Notes: generated by a model not told the origin, from the sequence alone. Shown: positions 43,365 through 54,561, counted from the stretch's first letter. The stretch is DNA of 64,000 nucleotides from Ignavibacteriales bacterium (GCA_026390575.1 JAPLFR010000007.1:1-64000), one strand, 5' to 3'. Numbers and translations: made by a program.

Positions 43365-43579
43365 GCTGATCCTGTTCTAGTATTTTTGTTGGAACAATAT
43401 AATTTCAATTGACTTACTGATATTTCTCGCACATTTCAAATCCCAGAATACAAAAATCAAAAAACAAATAAATTCCAAATATCAATATCTCATTTTGCTG
43501 ATCCGTCATGTCTGGAATATAACACTTTTGAATTTGTTTGAAAGTTGTGCTATGGTTATTTGAAATATTATCCTCGATT

Positions 43580-46009
43580 TTAATTTTGAACTTTGAACAC
43601 TCGCCATCCAATCGCAGGAACCAAGACACTCGCCCGGTTATTCTTAAGATTCGCTTTTTCACCACTGATAATATCAACAAGGTCACGTGAACGATACAGT
43701 TCCGGAATGAGGAGGTCAACCGTTTGTGTACGCTCGTTTTTATTCAAGACAACGAGCATTCGTTCATTACAATCTGAACGCATATATGCATAGACCGTCG
43801 TATCAGCTCGAAGCGTGAGGAAATCGCCGTACCGCAGCGCCGAATGCTGGTTGCGCATTTTCACGATTTTCTTTGTTTCGTTCAACATTCGTTTCTCAAA
43901 GATGGAAAGTTGATCCCCGAAACGCATCATCCGGCGGTTGTCCGGATCGTCGGCACCTGTCATTCCAAATTCGGAACCATAATAGATCACGGGCAATCCT
44001 GGTATTGTGAACATGTAGGCATAGTACAATTCTGCTTTCTTATAGCTCGAAGGATGATCAACAGTCGGCGGATTATTCCATGCCATCTCACGCGTATCCA
44101 CTCCTTGATTTCGTACCTTCCCATCAGCGTACGCCATGTAACGCACTTTGTCATGGCTGTCCATAATGTTGCCCATAACATTATTATAACCGAAGGTATC
44201 GAACGATTTCTTTATATGAAAATCGATTGCTGAAAAAGAGCGGTCCTTTTCGAGAAATACCGGAATGGCAAAATACGAAAGATTAAAATTGAACTGCGCG
44301 CTGAGCTGACCATTGTTTACATACGATCCAATGAGACCATACTCACCAAATGTCTCGCCAATCTGATATACTTTCTTGTGCATCGGCATCTCGATTTGTT
44401 CCTTGAGTTTCCGTGTCAGCGTTCGCCAGAAACTATTGGGAACATGCTTCACTGCATCGTGACGGAACCCATCCGCCCCTGTCTCTTTGAGCCACCAGAT
44501 TGCATTATCAGAGACAACGTTCAGCGCTTCCGTTGACTTTGTAAAATCAAACGAAGGCATATATGGTTCGAACCAGGTGGTGAGGCGCTGTTCATCCCAG
44601 AGACGTAAATTCTTCCTCCCATCGGGTAAGTCCAATGATCCAAACCATTCAGGATGTTTTTGATAAAACGGATGCTCGATATGAACATGATGAGCAACAA
44701 AATCCAGCAGCACCTTTAAGTGGTGCTGGTGAGCGAGTGAAATAAGTTCCTTCAACTCTTTCATCGAGCCGAACTTCTCTTCCACTTTTGTATCGCTGAT
44801 CGGCCAATACCCATGATAGCCGCTGTACCATCGATGGGGAGCCGGGTATTCACGATAGGCTTCATTCGGATTATCATTCACCGGAGAGATCCAAAGAGTA
44901 TTCACTCCAAGCGAATCAAAATACCCTTCCTTAATTTTATTCAAGATTCCCTTGAAATCGCCGCCGTGATAATTTGCCGGATAAAAGATAGAATCATGAA
45001 CAACAGGTTTATCGTTTGTTTTGTCGCCATCAGCAAAGCGGTCAATCATAATAGAATAGATTGAACCATCATACCAGGACCATGGAGAGATCGAACGTCC
45101 GGCAGGAGTTCCATTGTAAAGAACCACCTGCTGTATATTGCTCGTTTTGCCTTTACGGGAGACAAAGACTCGAAGCGTTTTGTCTCCTTTGAGTTCTTTT
45201 TTTGTCAATTGAACGGCTATCGTGTTTGCTTCAAGTGTAATCTTCTTCCTATCTATTTCTTGATTATCCAAAAGAGCAAAAATTTCTTTTTCACTGAACG
45301 ATGACAGATCACCTGTGCTTTCATAGATAAAGGATATCGATACTCGATCTTCCGAATTATTATATGATCCGATGTGGAGGAATGGTTGAGCTGTATCTGT
45401 CTCACTAATTCGCAAGACTGAATTGAAATCATCAAACCCTGTCGGTGTTTTTTCGGAATTCGCCGGATCGACAATTTCCTTCCCATCGACGATAAGCTTA
45501 TAGATGTAGTTACCAGGATCCAACGGCAATATTAATTCATACGTACCTATTCCCTTCATATCTATCAGCTGATCCCTTTCTTTATTCCAATTATTAAAAC
45601 TCCCCGTCACACGTACATACCCCACCTTCTTCATCGGTGTATAAGAGAACGTATGCAGCTGCTGAGATGAACGTACTCCCAGGACGATGATAGGAATCTG
45701 ATACTTTACTGCGCGAAGAGTGAACTCGATAAGAGTCGCCCCGAGAAAATTATTTATCGGCTTGAAAACAACTGTGTTTTGTTCTTTCTGATAGATCGCC
45801 TGAATATCTTCATTTGCACTGAATTGCAAATCGTACGTTTTTGCGTAGAAGAGATCACTCACGAGAATGGTATCCGTCCGCCCATAGTTTATTTTTACGG
45901 GCTGAATGAGATCTGTAATTTCCTGGGCGTACCCCTGTCTAGATAAACCGAGCAAAACAATCAGGAGAATACAAGCAAATGTTCGTTGTAATTTCATAGT
46001 TCTACTCAT
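43580..46009 (-). CDS. GH13 neopullulanase/cyclomaltodextrinase-like enzyme
   Basis: 809 residues (or 805 from the ATG at 45997). Signal peptide ending QGYAQ. An N-terminal extension, a CBM48-like glycogen-binding fold at about 120-195 (VRVTGSFNNWNKERD, GNYIYKLIVDGKEI), another beta domain, then the GH13 barrel from about 320: IMIDRFADGD, LLDFVAHHVH, GFRHDAVKHV (nucleophile), YQIGETFGEYG (acid/base), MDSHDKVR. Predicted to cleave alpha-1,4 and perhaps alpha-1,6 links in the periplasm. A 215-bp AT-rich gap after it shows no feature. Confidence 0.92.
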   Translation of the reverse strand: MSRTMKLQRTFACILLIVLLGLSRQGYAQEITDLIQPVKINYGRTDTILVSDLFYAKTYDLQFSANEDIQAIYQKEQNTVVFKPINNFLGATLIEFTLRAVKYQIPIIVLGVRSSQQLHTFSYTPMKKVGYVRVTGSFNNWNKERDQLIDMKGIGTYELILPLDPGNYIYKLIVDGKEIVDPANSEKTPTGFDDFNSVLRISETDTAQPFLHIGSYNNSEDRVSISFIYESTGDLSSFSEKEIFALLDNQEIDRKKITLEANTIAVQLTKKELKGDKTLRVFVSRKGKTSNIQQVVLYNGTPAGRSISPWSWYDGSIYSIMIDRFADGDKTNDKPVVHDSIFYPANYHGGDFKGILNKIKEGYFDSLGVNTLWISPVNDNPNEAYREYPAPHRWYSGYHGYWPISDTKVEEKFGSMKELKELISLAHQHHLKVLLDFVAHHVHIEHPFYQKHPEWFGSLDLPDGRKNLRLWDEQRLTTWFEPYMPSFDFTKSTEALNVVSDNAIWWLKETGADGFRHDAVKHVPNSFWRTLTRKLKEQIEMPMHKKVYQIGETFGEYGLIGSYVNNGQLSAQFNFNLSYFAIPVFLEKDRSFSAIDFHIKKSFDTFGYNNVMGNIMDSHDKVRYMAYADGKVRNQGVDTREMAWNNPPTVDHPSSYKKAELYYAYMFTIPGLPVIYYGSEFGMTGADDPDNRRMMRFGDQLSIFEKRMLNETKKIVKMRNQHSALRYGDFLTLRADTTVYAYMRSDCNERMLVVLNKNERTQTVDLLIPELYRSRDLVDIISGEKANLKNNRASVLVPAIGWRVFKVQN

Positions 46010-46059
46010 GCATTGCTACGATGACAGTTTTTTTTGTGCGACGAAAGTGGACCATGCGA

Positions 46060-47328
46060 TTATAGTGTACCAGCTTTTCGTTTTTCCTTTACCATGGTCC
46101 AAAACAATGCGGACAGCGCTAACGACACACCGCTAATAATGAATATAATGTTTTTATCGATAGAATTTTTAATAATGGTACCGACGAACAAACTTACCAA
46201 TAACTGCGGCAGGACGACCGATAGATTAAAGATACCCATAAAAAATCCTGTCCGGCTCTGATCGATCTTTTCCGTCATAATAGCAAATGGCAAACTGACC
46301 ACTGCTGCCCAGCCGATACCTGCAACTGCCATCAAGATGTAGAGCATGGAGGGAGTCGTTCCCAAAAAGACAATGCCGAAATATCCCAGAGACATGATCG
46401 CCACACATGTCATATGTGTCTTTACCCGGCCGATTTTTTCCACGATGGGTTCAAGAACGAACGCTGGAAGAATAAATCCAATAGTGTTAAGAATAGCAAA
46501 AGCAATTGCGATGATCTGACCTGAGTGTGCATTGATAATGCTTTGATCGATGATGCCGTTAAAATACTTTTGCTGAATGAATGCTATGATATACACGAAC
46601 ATGGTTTGAATGCCGATCCATGAAAAGCCATGGGCAAAATAGATACGAAACAGTTGTCCCCATTCAGTAGCCGTCGCGGTCTTGTTCTTCGTTTCAGCAT
46701 CCGTCGCAACTTTGAGATCCTTATTCTCCGTAATGAAGAACATAGGCACAAATGAGAACAGGAATACGAGCGCCACGCCAGCATAAATCAGAACATAATT
46801 ACCAAGTGTTGCGCCGATGAGGTACGCAAGCACGCCAAAGAATCCCGAAATGGTCTGCATCCAGGTATATCCTTTCGTGCGCGGGTTTCCTTCCGGCGTT
46901 ACGTCAGCGATGATCGAACGTGTCGGATTGAAACTGATATTAATTGCAAGATCGAGTGTCAGGGCAACAACGATTGCCACGGCCAACAAACTCTTCACGC
47001 CGAGTTGGGCAGTGATCACATCGATGTTCGGTAATGCAATAAGCATTCCTGCGGCAAGCACACCGCCAATCAAGACAAATGGACGGCGGCGTCCGCCCCA
47101 AAACCAAACCTTATCGCTGATTAATCCGATAATCACCTGGCCGAAAATACCGGCAAGCGGTCCAGCTGCCCAGACAAATCCGACTTCATCAATGTTAAGA
47201 TTGTATTTTGTCGTCAGCAGCCAGCTCAGCGCAGAAATCTGGATGGAAAGTGCGAATCCCATTGCCGTTGCCGGCAGACTGAGTAACACGTAAAAGGATT
47301 TTGTTAATTGTTCCTGAATGCGTCGCAT
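46060..47328 (-). CDS. Second SLC45-like MFS sugar transporter
   Basis: 422 residues, about 12 membrane helices. LISDKVWFWGGRRRPFVLIG and INISFNPTRSIIADVTPEGN place it in the same family as 41844-43364, but it is about 85 residues shorter and clearly diverged. Likely imports another sugar length. Between GH57 and GH13 genes with small gaps, so operonic. Confidence 0.92.
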   Translation of the reverse strand: MRRIQEQLTKSFYVLLSLPATAMGFALSIQISALSWLLTTKYNLNIDEVGFVWAAGPLAGIFGQVIIGLISDKVWFWGGRRRPFVLIGGVLAAGMLIALPNIDVITAQLGVKSLLAVAIVVALTLDLAINISFNPTRSIIADVTPEGNPRTKGYTWMQTISGFFGVLAYLIGATLGNYVLIYAGVALVFLFSFVPMFFITENKDLKVATDAETKNKTATATEWGQLFRIYFAHGFSWIGIQTMFVYIIAFIQQKYFNGIIDQSIINAHSGQIIAIAFAILNTIGFILPAFVLEPIVEKIGRVKTHMTCVAIMSLGYFGIVFLGTTPSMLYILMAVAGIGWAAVVSLPFAIMTEKIDQSRTGFFMGIFNLSVVLPQLLVSLFVGTIIKNSIDKNIIFIISGVSLALSALFWTMVKEKRKAGTL

Positions 47329-47348
47329 GACTGTTTCCTTTGATAGTT

Positions 47349-49643
47349 TTATTTCACGCCGAAAGTATCTTTGATTCGTATCTGCTCGCCCGGCTTCACC
47401 GGACTCATGAATTCACGGTTATTTGCCGCGAATTCTTCACTCGGCACCCAAACACCCTCCTCACCGCTGTTCGTATATTTATATTCCACTTTGATGTTGG
47501 GCGGTAATAACAATTCAACAGTCCAGATGCCGTCGCCTTTTTTCTCGTCGCCATGCGTTCCATCGTCGTACATTTTGATAAGATTGGGCGTCCAATTGCC
47601 AAGTACACCAAGATTACCGACGATGTAAATTGATTTTGGAACTTGCATGAGTGCCGCGTCGACTTGAAAGAGTACGGTGACCATATCCTTTTTACTTTGA
47701 GCCATCGTTCCTTGCGATTGGCTGATTCCATCTGAATGATCAGCAATGAGAGGTGGAAATTCTCGTGACGGCATTTCGACACCGGTCTCTTGCGCAAAAT
47801 TATAAACATTCTTCAGCAATGTAATAAATCCACGATCGAACGGCTTATCCCCTCCCGGCGCAGTCTGATCATTGCCGTACCACCAGAACCAGTCAGATCC
47901 TTCAGCGGCATACATCGATTCCCATGCTTTGTAAGCAAACCACTCGGATGTTCCCTTCTTTGGGGCGGGAGCATTTGGATGAGGCGGCTTGATTCCCGAT
48001 TGCTCGAGATCATTTCGTGCCGTGAGAAGATATTCCCACGCCTGATTTTCTTCTTCTTCACCAATCCATGTGTCAAAATTTGCATTGATCCATGAACCCG
48101 GCCAGAGCCATTGCAGTTTTGGGAGTGAGTGCATCGGATGCGGCGGAATGTTTCGCGCCGGATTTCCTTCAAGATACTCCGTTGGTGTCACTGTCTTGAT
48201 CTGGCCAGCTGCATCAAGTTCTGTCAACTTCCGGTACATTGCATTGAGAAATTCTTTTCCATCATTATCGTACCGATATGACTCCCATGCATTTTCACCA
48301 TCCAGAATAACAGTGAGCAATCGATCTTCAGTGCCACCGTGAGGTGCATACTTTAAAACGCTTTTTACAAAATCGTCTGCGGCTTCTTCGCCTTTGAAGG
48401 TTTGATATGTGAATCCAATCTTATCCGAGATTTCCGTATCGCGAAATACGACAGCTGCAGTTGCGGAAGTCTTCGTCTCATCAAGTACAGCATATGGGAA
48501 ATATTTCGGCTGGTTGTTTGGTGTCGATCGAGCTAAGACCTTTTCATCCGTTGCTATCCATTGAATACCATATTTCTGAAAGATGGGCAGAATATCATTC
48601 GCCGCCGACCCTTCAGCCGGCCACATTCCAGATGGCGGCACACCAAATTGCTGTGTGTAGTATGCAACTGCTTTTTCTACTTGAGCATCGGCATCTTGCG
48701 GATAATGGAAACGAGAAGGCACCGGATCGTTCGGCTGACAGATTTTTTCTAGATCGGTGTCATAAATTAACGGCAAAATCGGATGATAAAAGGGCGTCGT
48801 AATGATCTCAATTTGACCCTTGTGTGAGTTTTGATGGTACATCAATTGTTTGTGAATTGGAATAATCGCCGAGAGTATCTTGTATGTCTCTGCAATCATC
48901 CTATTGCAATCTTGTTCTGTGATAGTTTTCTTCAGCGTATATGTTCCATCAGATTGTTTCTTGATGAGATCTCGCACATCGACCGTCATACCATTCGCGA
49001 GCGCTACACGCTGTTCAAAGAAATCCGGATCAAAATACGCCAAATAGAACCAGAATTTTATCTCACGCCGATCCTGTTGCGACAGACTGCCTGCCCCGGT
49101 TTGGAGATATTTTTCCTTCAGCGCCTTGTACTCCGGAAAGCGATTCATCATAACGCCGCTGACACCAAACGCATTCCATGGATCGCTCAATAACAACGCA
49201 AGTTCATCGCCGGTGAACTCTTCCGTTGGTTTCAACGCCAAATCAATCCACGGATCTGTCTTCCCTTCCCATGCATCTAAAAATCTTTTCGCATCGATGC
49301 GGTTCTTTTTCACATCCACGAATGGTTTCAAACGTTGTACATAATAATCGTCCAATTGATACAGCAGAGATGATGTGAGATTGACCGTGCAATGGATCTT
49401 TGGATACTTGCCCACCAGCGCTGCCATATCATAATAGTCTTTTGTCCCATGTGTTCTCACCCAAGGGCCCTGTAATTGATCCTTCGCCGGATCAAGATAG
49501 AGCGGCTGATGCTGATGCCAGATGATATTGAGGTACAAAGATTTCCCTGGCTTTGGATCAGAATTTTGAGACGGTGCTCTGAACACAAGAAGGACACTGC
49601 AGAAGAAAACCAGAGTCTTCCAATTGAAGATCGATCGAATCAT
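47349..49643 (-). CDS. GH57 amylopullulanase-type enzyme
   Basis: 764 residues from ATG 49643 (GAGAG upstream). Signal peptide MIRSIFNWKTLVFFCSVLLVF. GH57 motifs: IIWHQHQPLY at the start, MWPAEGSAANDILPIF with the nucleophile Glu, ILDGENAWESY with the acid/base Asp. The C-terminal ~110 residues resemble a CBM20/48-type module (YIVGNLGVLGNWTPNL). Hydrolyses starch or pullulan. Starts 17 bp after the GH13 stop upstream. No sorting tail, so probably periplasmic. Confidence 0.92.
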   Translation of the reverse strand: MIRSIFNWKTLVFFCSVLLVFRAPSQNSDPKPGKSLYLNIIWHQHQPLYLDPAKDQLQGPWVRTHGTKDYYDMAALVGKYPKIHCTVNLTSSLLYQLDDYYVQRLKPFVDVKKNRIDAKRFLDAWEGKTDPWIDLALKPTEEFTGDELALLLSDPWNAFGVSGVMMNRFPEYKALKEKYLQTGAGSLSQQDRREIKFWFYLAYFDPDFFEQRVALANGMTVDVRDLIKKQSDGTYTLKKTITEQDCNRMIAETYKILSAIIPIHKQLMYHQNSHKGQIEIITTPFYHPILPLIYDTDLEKICQPNDPVPSRFHYPQDADAQVEKAVAYYTQQFGVPPSGMWPAEGSAANDILPIFQKYGIQWIATDEKVLARSTPNNQPKYFPYAVLDETKTSATAAVVFRDTEISDKIGFTYQTFKGEEAADDFVKSVLKYAPHGGTEDRLLTVILDGENAWESYRYDNDGKEFLNAMYRKLTELDAAGQIKTVTPTEYLEGNPARNIPPHPMHSLPKLQWLWPGSWINANFDTWIGEEEENQAWEYLLTARNDLEQSGIKPPHPNAPAPKKGTSEWFAYKAWESMYAAEGSDWFWWYGNDQTAPGGDKPFDRGFITLLKNVYNFAQETGVEMPSREFPPLIADHSDGISQSQGTMAQSKKDMVTVLFQVDAALMQVPKSIYIVGNLGVLGNWTPNLIKMYDDGTHGDEKKGDGIWTVELLLPPNIKVEYKYTNSGEEGVWVPSEEFAANNREFMSPVKPGEQIRIKDTFGVK

Positions 49644-49660
49644 GAACGAATCTCTCTCTT

Positions 49661-52600
49661 CTATTTCATGAGTATTATTTTTTTTGTATCTGTCATCGTG
49701 CCGGCATCGAGACAAATAAAATACACGCCGGAGCTTGCCAGTCCGCCTTTATGCGAACGGCCGTCCCACTGGAGCCGATGCACACCTGCTGAATAGGTAC
49801 CATTGGCAAGAACCGCGATTTCTTCTCCAAGCACATTATAGAGACGTACGCTGACCTTTCCATCTTTTGGAAGATCGAACACAATAGTAGTACTGGGATT
49901 AAATGGATTCGGGTAATTTTGATACAGCTTCAATGCTGTCGGCAATGAACCACCGGTATTTGTTTTCACAGAGGTTAATACCGGCACGGATAATTTTTTC
50001 GCCGAATCAGATACGATCAGTACTGCGGAACCGTAAGCGGGAATGTTCATAAAAAAATTTGCCACTCCGCCCGTGAAGGTTATTTGATATGTCGAGTCAT
50101 TGTACACATCGCTTGCGTAAAATGTTTTTCCATCCTGCGGGTCTGGCAGCAACACATTCGGCGTTCCGGTTGCAGTCAGCGTTAACGAAACCGATGCATT
50201 TCCAGAACTAAAATTGCATAACGAAATTGCATTTCCATTCTGATATTTTCGCAAAATACCGTACACATTACCATTTCCAGTTTCCATACGTTCGTATGTT
50301 TGAGTTATAAACGCCGGAAACGTACCGCGAATCCACGCGAGTCGCTGGTAATGCGGAGTAAGTATCGATGCTCCCTGGAAATTCCATCCAATCGTACTGC
50401 GGTTTCGGTCTTCCTTCGCACCGGAAATTCCGTATCCCCAGCCAACTTCTTGCCCGTTCCAAATCATCGGGAAACCAGGTACGGAGAATATCGCAGTTGC
50501 CATCGGCTTCGTACGGTTGAAAGTTGTCGTTGCATCAAGCGAAGTGCCATTGGAATAGAAATATGCTATGCGATCTTCGTCCTGCGATTCCATGAATCTC
50601 ATAAAGAGTGAGTTGGGACCGGGGAAGTATCCTCCGTTGTTAATATCGGAATTAAGATTATTTACAGCAGACGATGTGAATCCAAAACTCCTGATTTGAT
50701 TGAAATACAATTTAAAATCATATGCTGCATCAAGGCCACCGCCTGCATCGGCATAGATATATTGAGTGCCTCCACCGGTGCCGTCATCTTCGCCAAGAAG
50801 CAGAATGTCTGGTTTGATATGTTTCAAAGCTTCGCGAACCGGATCTCCCATATATGCCTCGCCATAACGGCGATGCGGTCCCCAATACACGTCGAACCGA
50901 TAGCCATCGAGATCCAAAACCTTGATCCAGTATTTATACGCGTTAATCATTTCAGTACGCGCATCGATATCTTTCCAATTGTAATTTAATAACTGATCGC
51001 TGAAGCCGCTGTAATAATTAAAGCCGTCGGCATCGAGCGATTGACCGAGACCGTTGTCGTTATGAGGAATGATCGAATGTTCATACCACGTCCAATACCG
51101 CGAATCTTCATGAAATAAATGTGCATCGAGAGACCACGGATGAAATCGGCTCGTATGATTCGGTGTCACATCGAGAATCACTTTTATTCCAAGTGCATGC
51201 GCCTGTAATATAAAATTTTTAAAATCGTTATTCGAACCGTACTCCGGTGCAACAGTATAGAAATCCACTATATTATACCCCGGCCCGTAATGCTGATCGA
51301 TCGGGTAGGCATTCTTCATCACCGGCATCATCCAGATAACATTGAATCCCATATCATGAATGTATTGAAGACGTTGCGCCGCCGCAGGAATTGTTCCCGT
51401 TGATGTGAACGCTTTCGGAAAAAGGAAATAGACGCGTGCACGTTTCGCCCATTCCGGATTGCTGACAATTGTCGGACTCGTGCAAGAACCACCGTCGTCA
51501 ATGATAAAATACGAACGCGTCGTATCTGCCAAACCGGAAGAGTTGGACGCAACTAAATAAAAATAATATTCACCGGGTTGTGTTGGCTTTGTCAAGACTA
51601 TGGTTGAACCATGCTGGCCATTGAGCAGCAATGGAGTTTTAGGATCGTCTATCCACGTAAACGTCAGTGTCTGCCCATCCGGATCAGTACTCCCGGCAGC
51701 GCTCAACGTCACTTGACTTGATGTAGAAGAACTCACTGATGCCTTTGCATATGGCGTGTGATTTAAACGTAACGTAAACAATACTGAATCGGAACTCACA
51801 AAAACTCCGTTCGTATCAACAATTGCTTTGAAACTATTTATCCCTTCGACCAATGTATCAACAATGCTGAACAATCCATTTGAAGCAAAGACGGTTACTG
51901 TGTCTTTCGAATTGTGAACAAGCTTGACACTATGAATCGATGTATCCATCACGCTGCCGCGAATCATTCGATTCGGATTGTAGGTACCATATCCTCCCTG
52001 TGTTGTGATCTGAATAAAACCTGCTTGCGTTGTAAAGTTGACAGTATCAGCATTTGTACCGCCTGCCGAAGAACTCGCAGAGACGATCACAATATGTTTT
52101 CCGTTTAACAACGGAGTCGGGACTTGAAAAGTAAGCTGTTTCGAAACCGCATCATAGTGATTTCCAAGTTTAGTATATTGATTTCCATCAATGGAAACGA
52201 TAATGGATGAAGTATCGATCGATGCGTCAACCTTCGGAAAAAGAAATGCCGTAATAATTGGTTTACCGGTCCTCACAAGCGGCTGGCGCTGGTTCGGAAG
52301 AATTTGATAGATTGTCGGATCCTTGGTATAGATATAAGTGTTGTTATTATCGCTGGGATTTTGATGAATGTTTAATGGATCGTTCTGCCATCCGCTTACT
52401 CCGGAATAAAATTTATACTGCCACGCGCCGACAATACCGACAGAAGGTGGCGTAGGATTTCCGCCGACCTTTAAACGAAAAGTTTTTTCCCACCAATTGT
52501 TCCCTACAAATTGCATCGGTGTTGCGGAGTTATTCCACCCGTTGAATTCACCTACAAGAAAAACGGTCGGGCTCGACGCAGCATTGCACCGAAACGCTAC

Positions 52601-52672
52601 ATCAACGCTGTCTTGAGAATGCACAAAGGAAAACAACAGCATAACTTCTGCTACCAAGATAACTTTTTTCAC
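49661..52672 (-). CDS. T9SS-sorted multidomain GH13 amylase
   Basis: 1003 residues, starting at GTG 52672 with GAGGGG upstream. Signal peptide MKKVILVAEVMLLFSFVHSQ. N-terminal CBM48-like domain (FLVGEFNGWNNSATPM), two Ig/PKD-like domains (about 130-390), and a GH13 barrel (about 405-800) with VILDVTPNHT, GYRFDVYWGP (nucleophile), LLLGEDDG (acid/base) and ESQDEDR. The C-terminal sorting domain begins LYQNYPNPFNPSTTIVFDLP. Predicted surface-attached amylase that opens starch outside the cell. Confidence 0.94.
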   Translation of the reverse strand: MKKVILVAEVMLLFSFVHSQDSVDVAFRCNAASSPTVFLVGEFNGWNNSATPMQFVGNNWWEKTFRLKVGGNPTPPSVGIVGAWQYKFYSGVSGWQNDPLNIHQNPSDNNNTYIYTKDPTIYQILPNQRQPLVRTGKPIITAFLFPKVDASIDTSSIIVSIDGNQYTKLGNHYDAVSKQLTFQVPTPLLNGKHIVIVSASSSAGGTNADTVNFTTQAGFIQITTQGGYGTYNPNRMIRGSVMDTSIHSVKLVHNSKDTVTVFASNGLFSIVDTLVEGINSFKAIVDTNGVFVSSDSVLFTLRLNHTPYAKASVSSSTSSQVTLSAAGSTDPDGQTLTFTWIDDPKTPLLLNGQHGSTIVLTKPTQPGEYYFYLVASNSSGLADTTRSYFIIDDGGSCTSPTIVSNPEWAKRARVYFLFPKAFTSTGTIPAAAQRLQYIHDMGFNVIWMMPVMKNAYPIDQHYGPGYNIVDFYTVAPEYGSNNDFKNFILQAHALGIKVILDVTPNHTSRFHPWSLDAHLFHEDSRYWTWYEHSIIPHNDNGLGQSLDADGFNYYSGFSDQLLNYNWKDIDARTEMINAYKYWIKVLDLDGYRFDVYWGPHRRYGEAYMGDPVREALKHIKPDILLLGEDDGTGGGTQYIYADAGGGLDAAYDFKLYFNQIRSFGFTSSAVNNLNSDINNGGYFPGPNSLFMRFMESQDEDRIAYFYSNGTSLDATTTFNRTKPMATAIFSVPGFPMIWNGQEVGWGYGISGAKEDRNRSTIGWNFQGASILTPHYQRLAWIRGTFPAFITQTYERMETGNGNVYGILRKYQNGNAISLCNFSSGNASVSLTLTATGTPNVLLPDPQDGKTFYASDVYNDSTYQITFTGGVANFFMNIPAYGSAVLIVSDSAKKLSVPVLTSVKTNTGGSLPTALKLYQNYPNPFNPSTTIVFDLPKDGKVSVRLYNVLGEEIAVLANGTYSAGVHRLQWDGRSHKGGLASSGVYFICLDAGTMTDTKKIILMK

Positions 52673-52705
52673 TTATCACCCCTCTAATAAAGAGTCAAAT
52701 TTAAA

Positions 52706-54529
52706 TTAAGGCAATGGTATCTTCTCCGGATTTTCCACTTCTATCCAGTCAACTTGCCGGGTAACAAACGGCGCAGCGAACATTCTTCCTCCGAATCCAA
52801 GTATTCGATACGTCATCATCGGTGTATTGCTCACATGGAGAAGTTTCAATCGATCTGCATAGATATCGAATCCGCGCTGTTGAGCGCTTTTTGCGATGAA
52901 TACATCTAAAGTCTTTTTTTGTTTGAATCGACGGGCAGCCGTAGCTGCCGTTCGCATCGAAGAGGTAAACGCTGAATCGGTCATTCGAGCAGGTAATTCT
53001 TTTTTGACAAGCTCGAAGAATATATACTCATCTTTTACTTGAAGCGGGCCTTGACGTTCTCCTGCCTGCATCTTCCATGCGAGCATTCCGAGAGGATGAC
53101 GTGTGTTGATTGCAAATTCCTCGGAAAGTCCGCCGTTTTGTGCTGTAAGCGTGTCGCTTGATCTTTTACGAATTACAGATTCTATTGAAGCTCCTGCACG
53201 CACCTCAAGAAGCGCTTGTTCCATCGAGCGAACATCCTTGGTATGAAGCTCTCGAATTTGAACGCGTGGATATTGCATTTTTGGATTTGTTTCCGAGACA
53301 TATTGAAATATATCCTGATCGGACACCTGAACGGTTCTCTGTATATCCATTTCTTCATATTTTGCAAGTATCTGTTGACGCCACATGTCGAGTTCTTTGC
53401 TCACCGACCACCGCTCATCGAGCTTCCGGGAAAGCGCTTCTTCGGCAAGTAATTCTTGTCCTACGAGAACACGGATATGGTTGTTCAACTGCGCGGCAAT
53501 ACCTGTTGTCCGGCTTGGATCGATCTTAAAGATTTTTCCACGTAATCTCGACAGTACATCCTCCACAGACCAACAGGAAGAACCAACCACAACCATGGAA
53601 TCTCGAAGAATTGATTGACAACGAAAGTACAGTACTTCTAAGAGCGAATCTGTTATCATTTTCTCAGACGCTGGAGATTCATACCTCCATACATCCGTAA
53701 GGGCCTTTGCCAATATCTTAAACGGCCGGGGAAGCGAAAAGCCAATTTTCGTTTTGAGAATATCTTGAAGATATTCATCCAACCGTGCTTTTTCCTTCCT
53801 GAGCCGGAGCTTCGTTTCAATCCGCTCAAAGAGAACCTGGTCCTGCATGGAAATATAAAATGGATTCGGTAAATCCTTATCTACATGTAAGATATAAAAT
53901 CCAGTCGACGCTTCAACAACGGGAGAACATTCTCCCTTCTTCAAACGAAATGCTGCTTGTTCGATAGTAGCTTCCGCTTCACCCCAGAATAACGTTGCCG
54001 TGTCCCGAAGAGCTGCCATCGTCGTATCAATATGAAAGCGATTGAACTGTTTGCAGTTCTTTAATTGTTTTCTGACAAACGCTGCATCGGTAGTATCTTC
54101 AAAGTAAAGAAACGAGAGAAAGAGCTGGCGTTTTGCGTCAATGGTGGCTTTTTGAATCTCTTCTTTGGATACTTTAATCTTGCCGCTTATTTCTTCGCGA
54201 TAGAGTTGGTCGCGTGACAACATTTTTTTAATTCCGGCAATCGCCTGCTGATAACCACTATCCAGATCGATATGGCGCGTGAGCGCTTCCTGGGCTAATA
54301 ATTTTTCAGCAACTAAAGAGTATAGAAAAACAAGTTTAGATTCTTCTGTGTTATTGGCACGGTTTCGGTACTGCCCGGGAAGAAGTTCATATCGTTCCAG
54401 GAATTCCTGTTCCGATACATACATCGTTCCCGCCCGCGCGATTGAGGAACTTTGATGTTCTTCCGGCTGCGATCTACCAACACAGATAAACAAAAGACAT
54501 AAAGCAATATTCAGGGGATATTTAATCAT
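52706..54529 (-). CDS. SurA/PrsA-like peptidyl-prolyl isomerase
   Basis: 607 residues. Hydrophobic N-terminus MIKYPLNIALCLLFICVGRS. Two parvulin-like regions: about 120-225 (FLSFLYFEDTTDAAFVRKQL .. GFYILHVDKD) and about 405-505 (RVQIRELHTKDVRSMEQALL .. NGGLSEEFAINTRHPLGMLA). Long helical chaperone segments surround them. Likely a periplasmic chaperone for outer-membrane or secreted proteins of the locus. Ends 33 bp before the GH13 gene start. Confidence 0.85.
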   Translation of the reverse strand: MIKYPLNIALCLLFICVGRSQPEEHQSSSIARAGTMYVSEQEFLERYELLPGQYRNRANNTEESKLVFLYSLVAEKLLAQEALTRHIDLDSGYQQAIAGIKKMLSRDQLYREEISGKIKVSKEEIQKATIDAKRQLFLSFLYFEDTTDAAFVRKQLKNCKQFNRFHIDTTMAALRDTATLFWGEAEATIEQAAFRLKKGECSPVVEASTGFYILHVDKDLPNPFYISMQDQVLFERIETKLRLRKEKARLDEYLQDILKTKIGFSLPRPFKILAKALTDVWRYESPASEKMITDSLLEVLYFRCQSILRDSMVVVGSSCWSVEDVLSRLRGKIFKIDPSRTTGIAAQLNNHIRVLVGQELLAEEALSRKLDERWSVSKELDMWRQQILAKYEEMDIQRTVQVSDQDIFQYVSETNPKMQYPRVQIRELHTKDVRSMEQALLEVRAGASIESVIRKRSSDTLTAQNGGLSEEFAINTRHPLGMLAWKMQAGERQGPLQVKDEYIFFELVKKELPARMTDSAFTSSMRTAATAARRFKQKKTLDVFIAKSAQQRGFDIYADRLKLLHVSNTPMMTYRILGFGGRMFAAPFVTRQVDWIEVENPEKIPLP

Positions 54530-54561
54530 TCGAGTGGTCTATCGCGGGGGAGAACAATCAA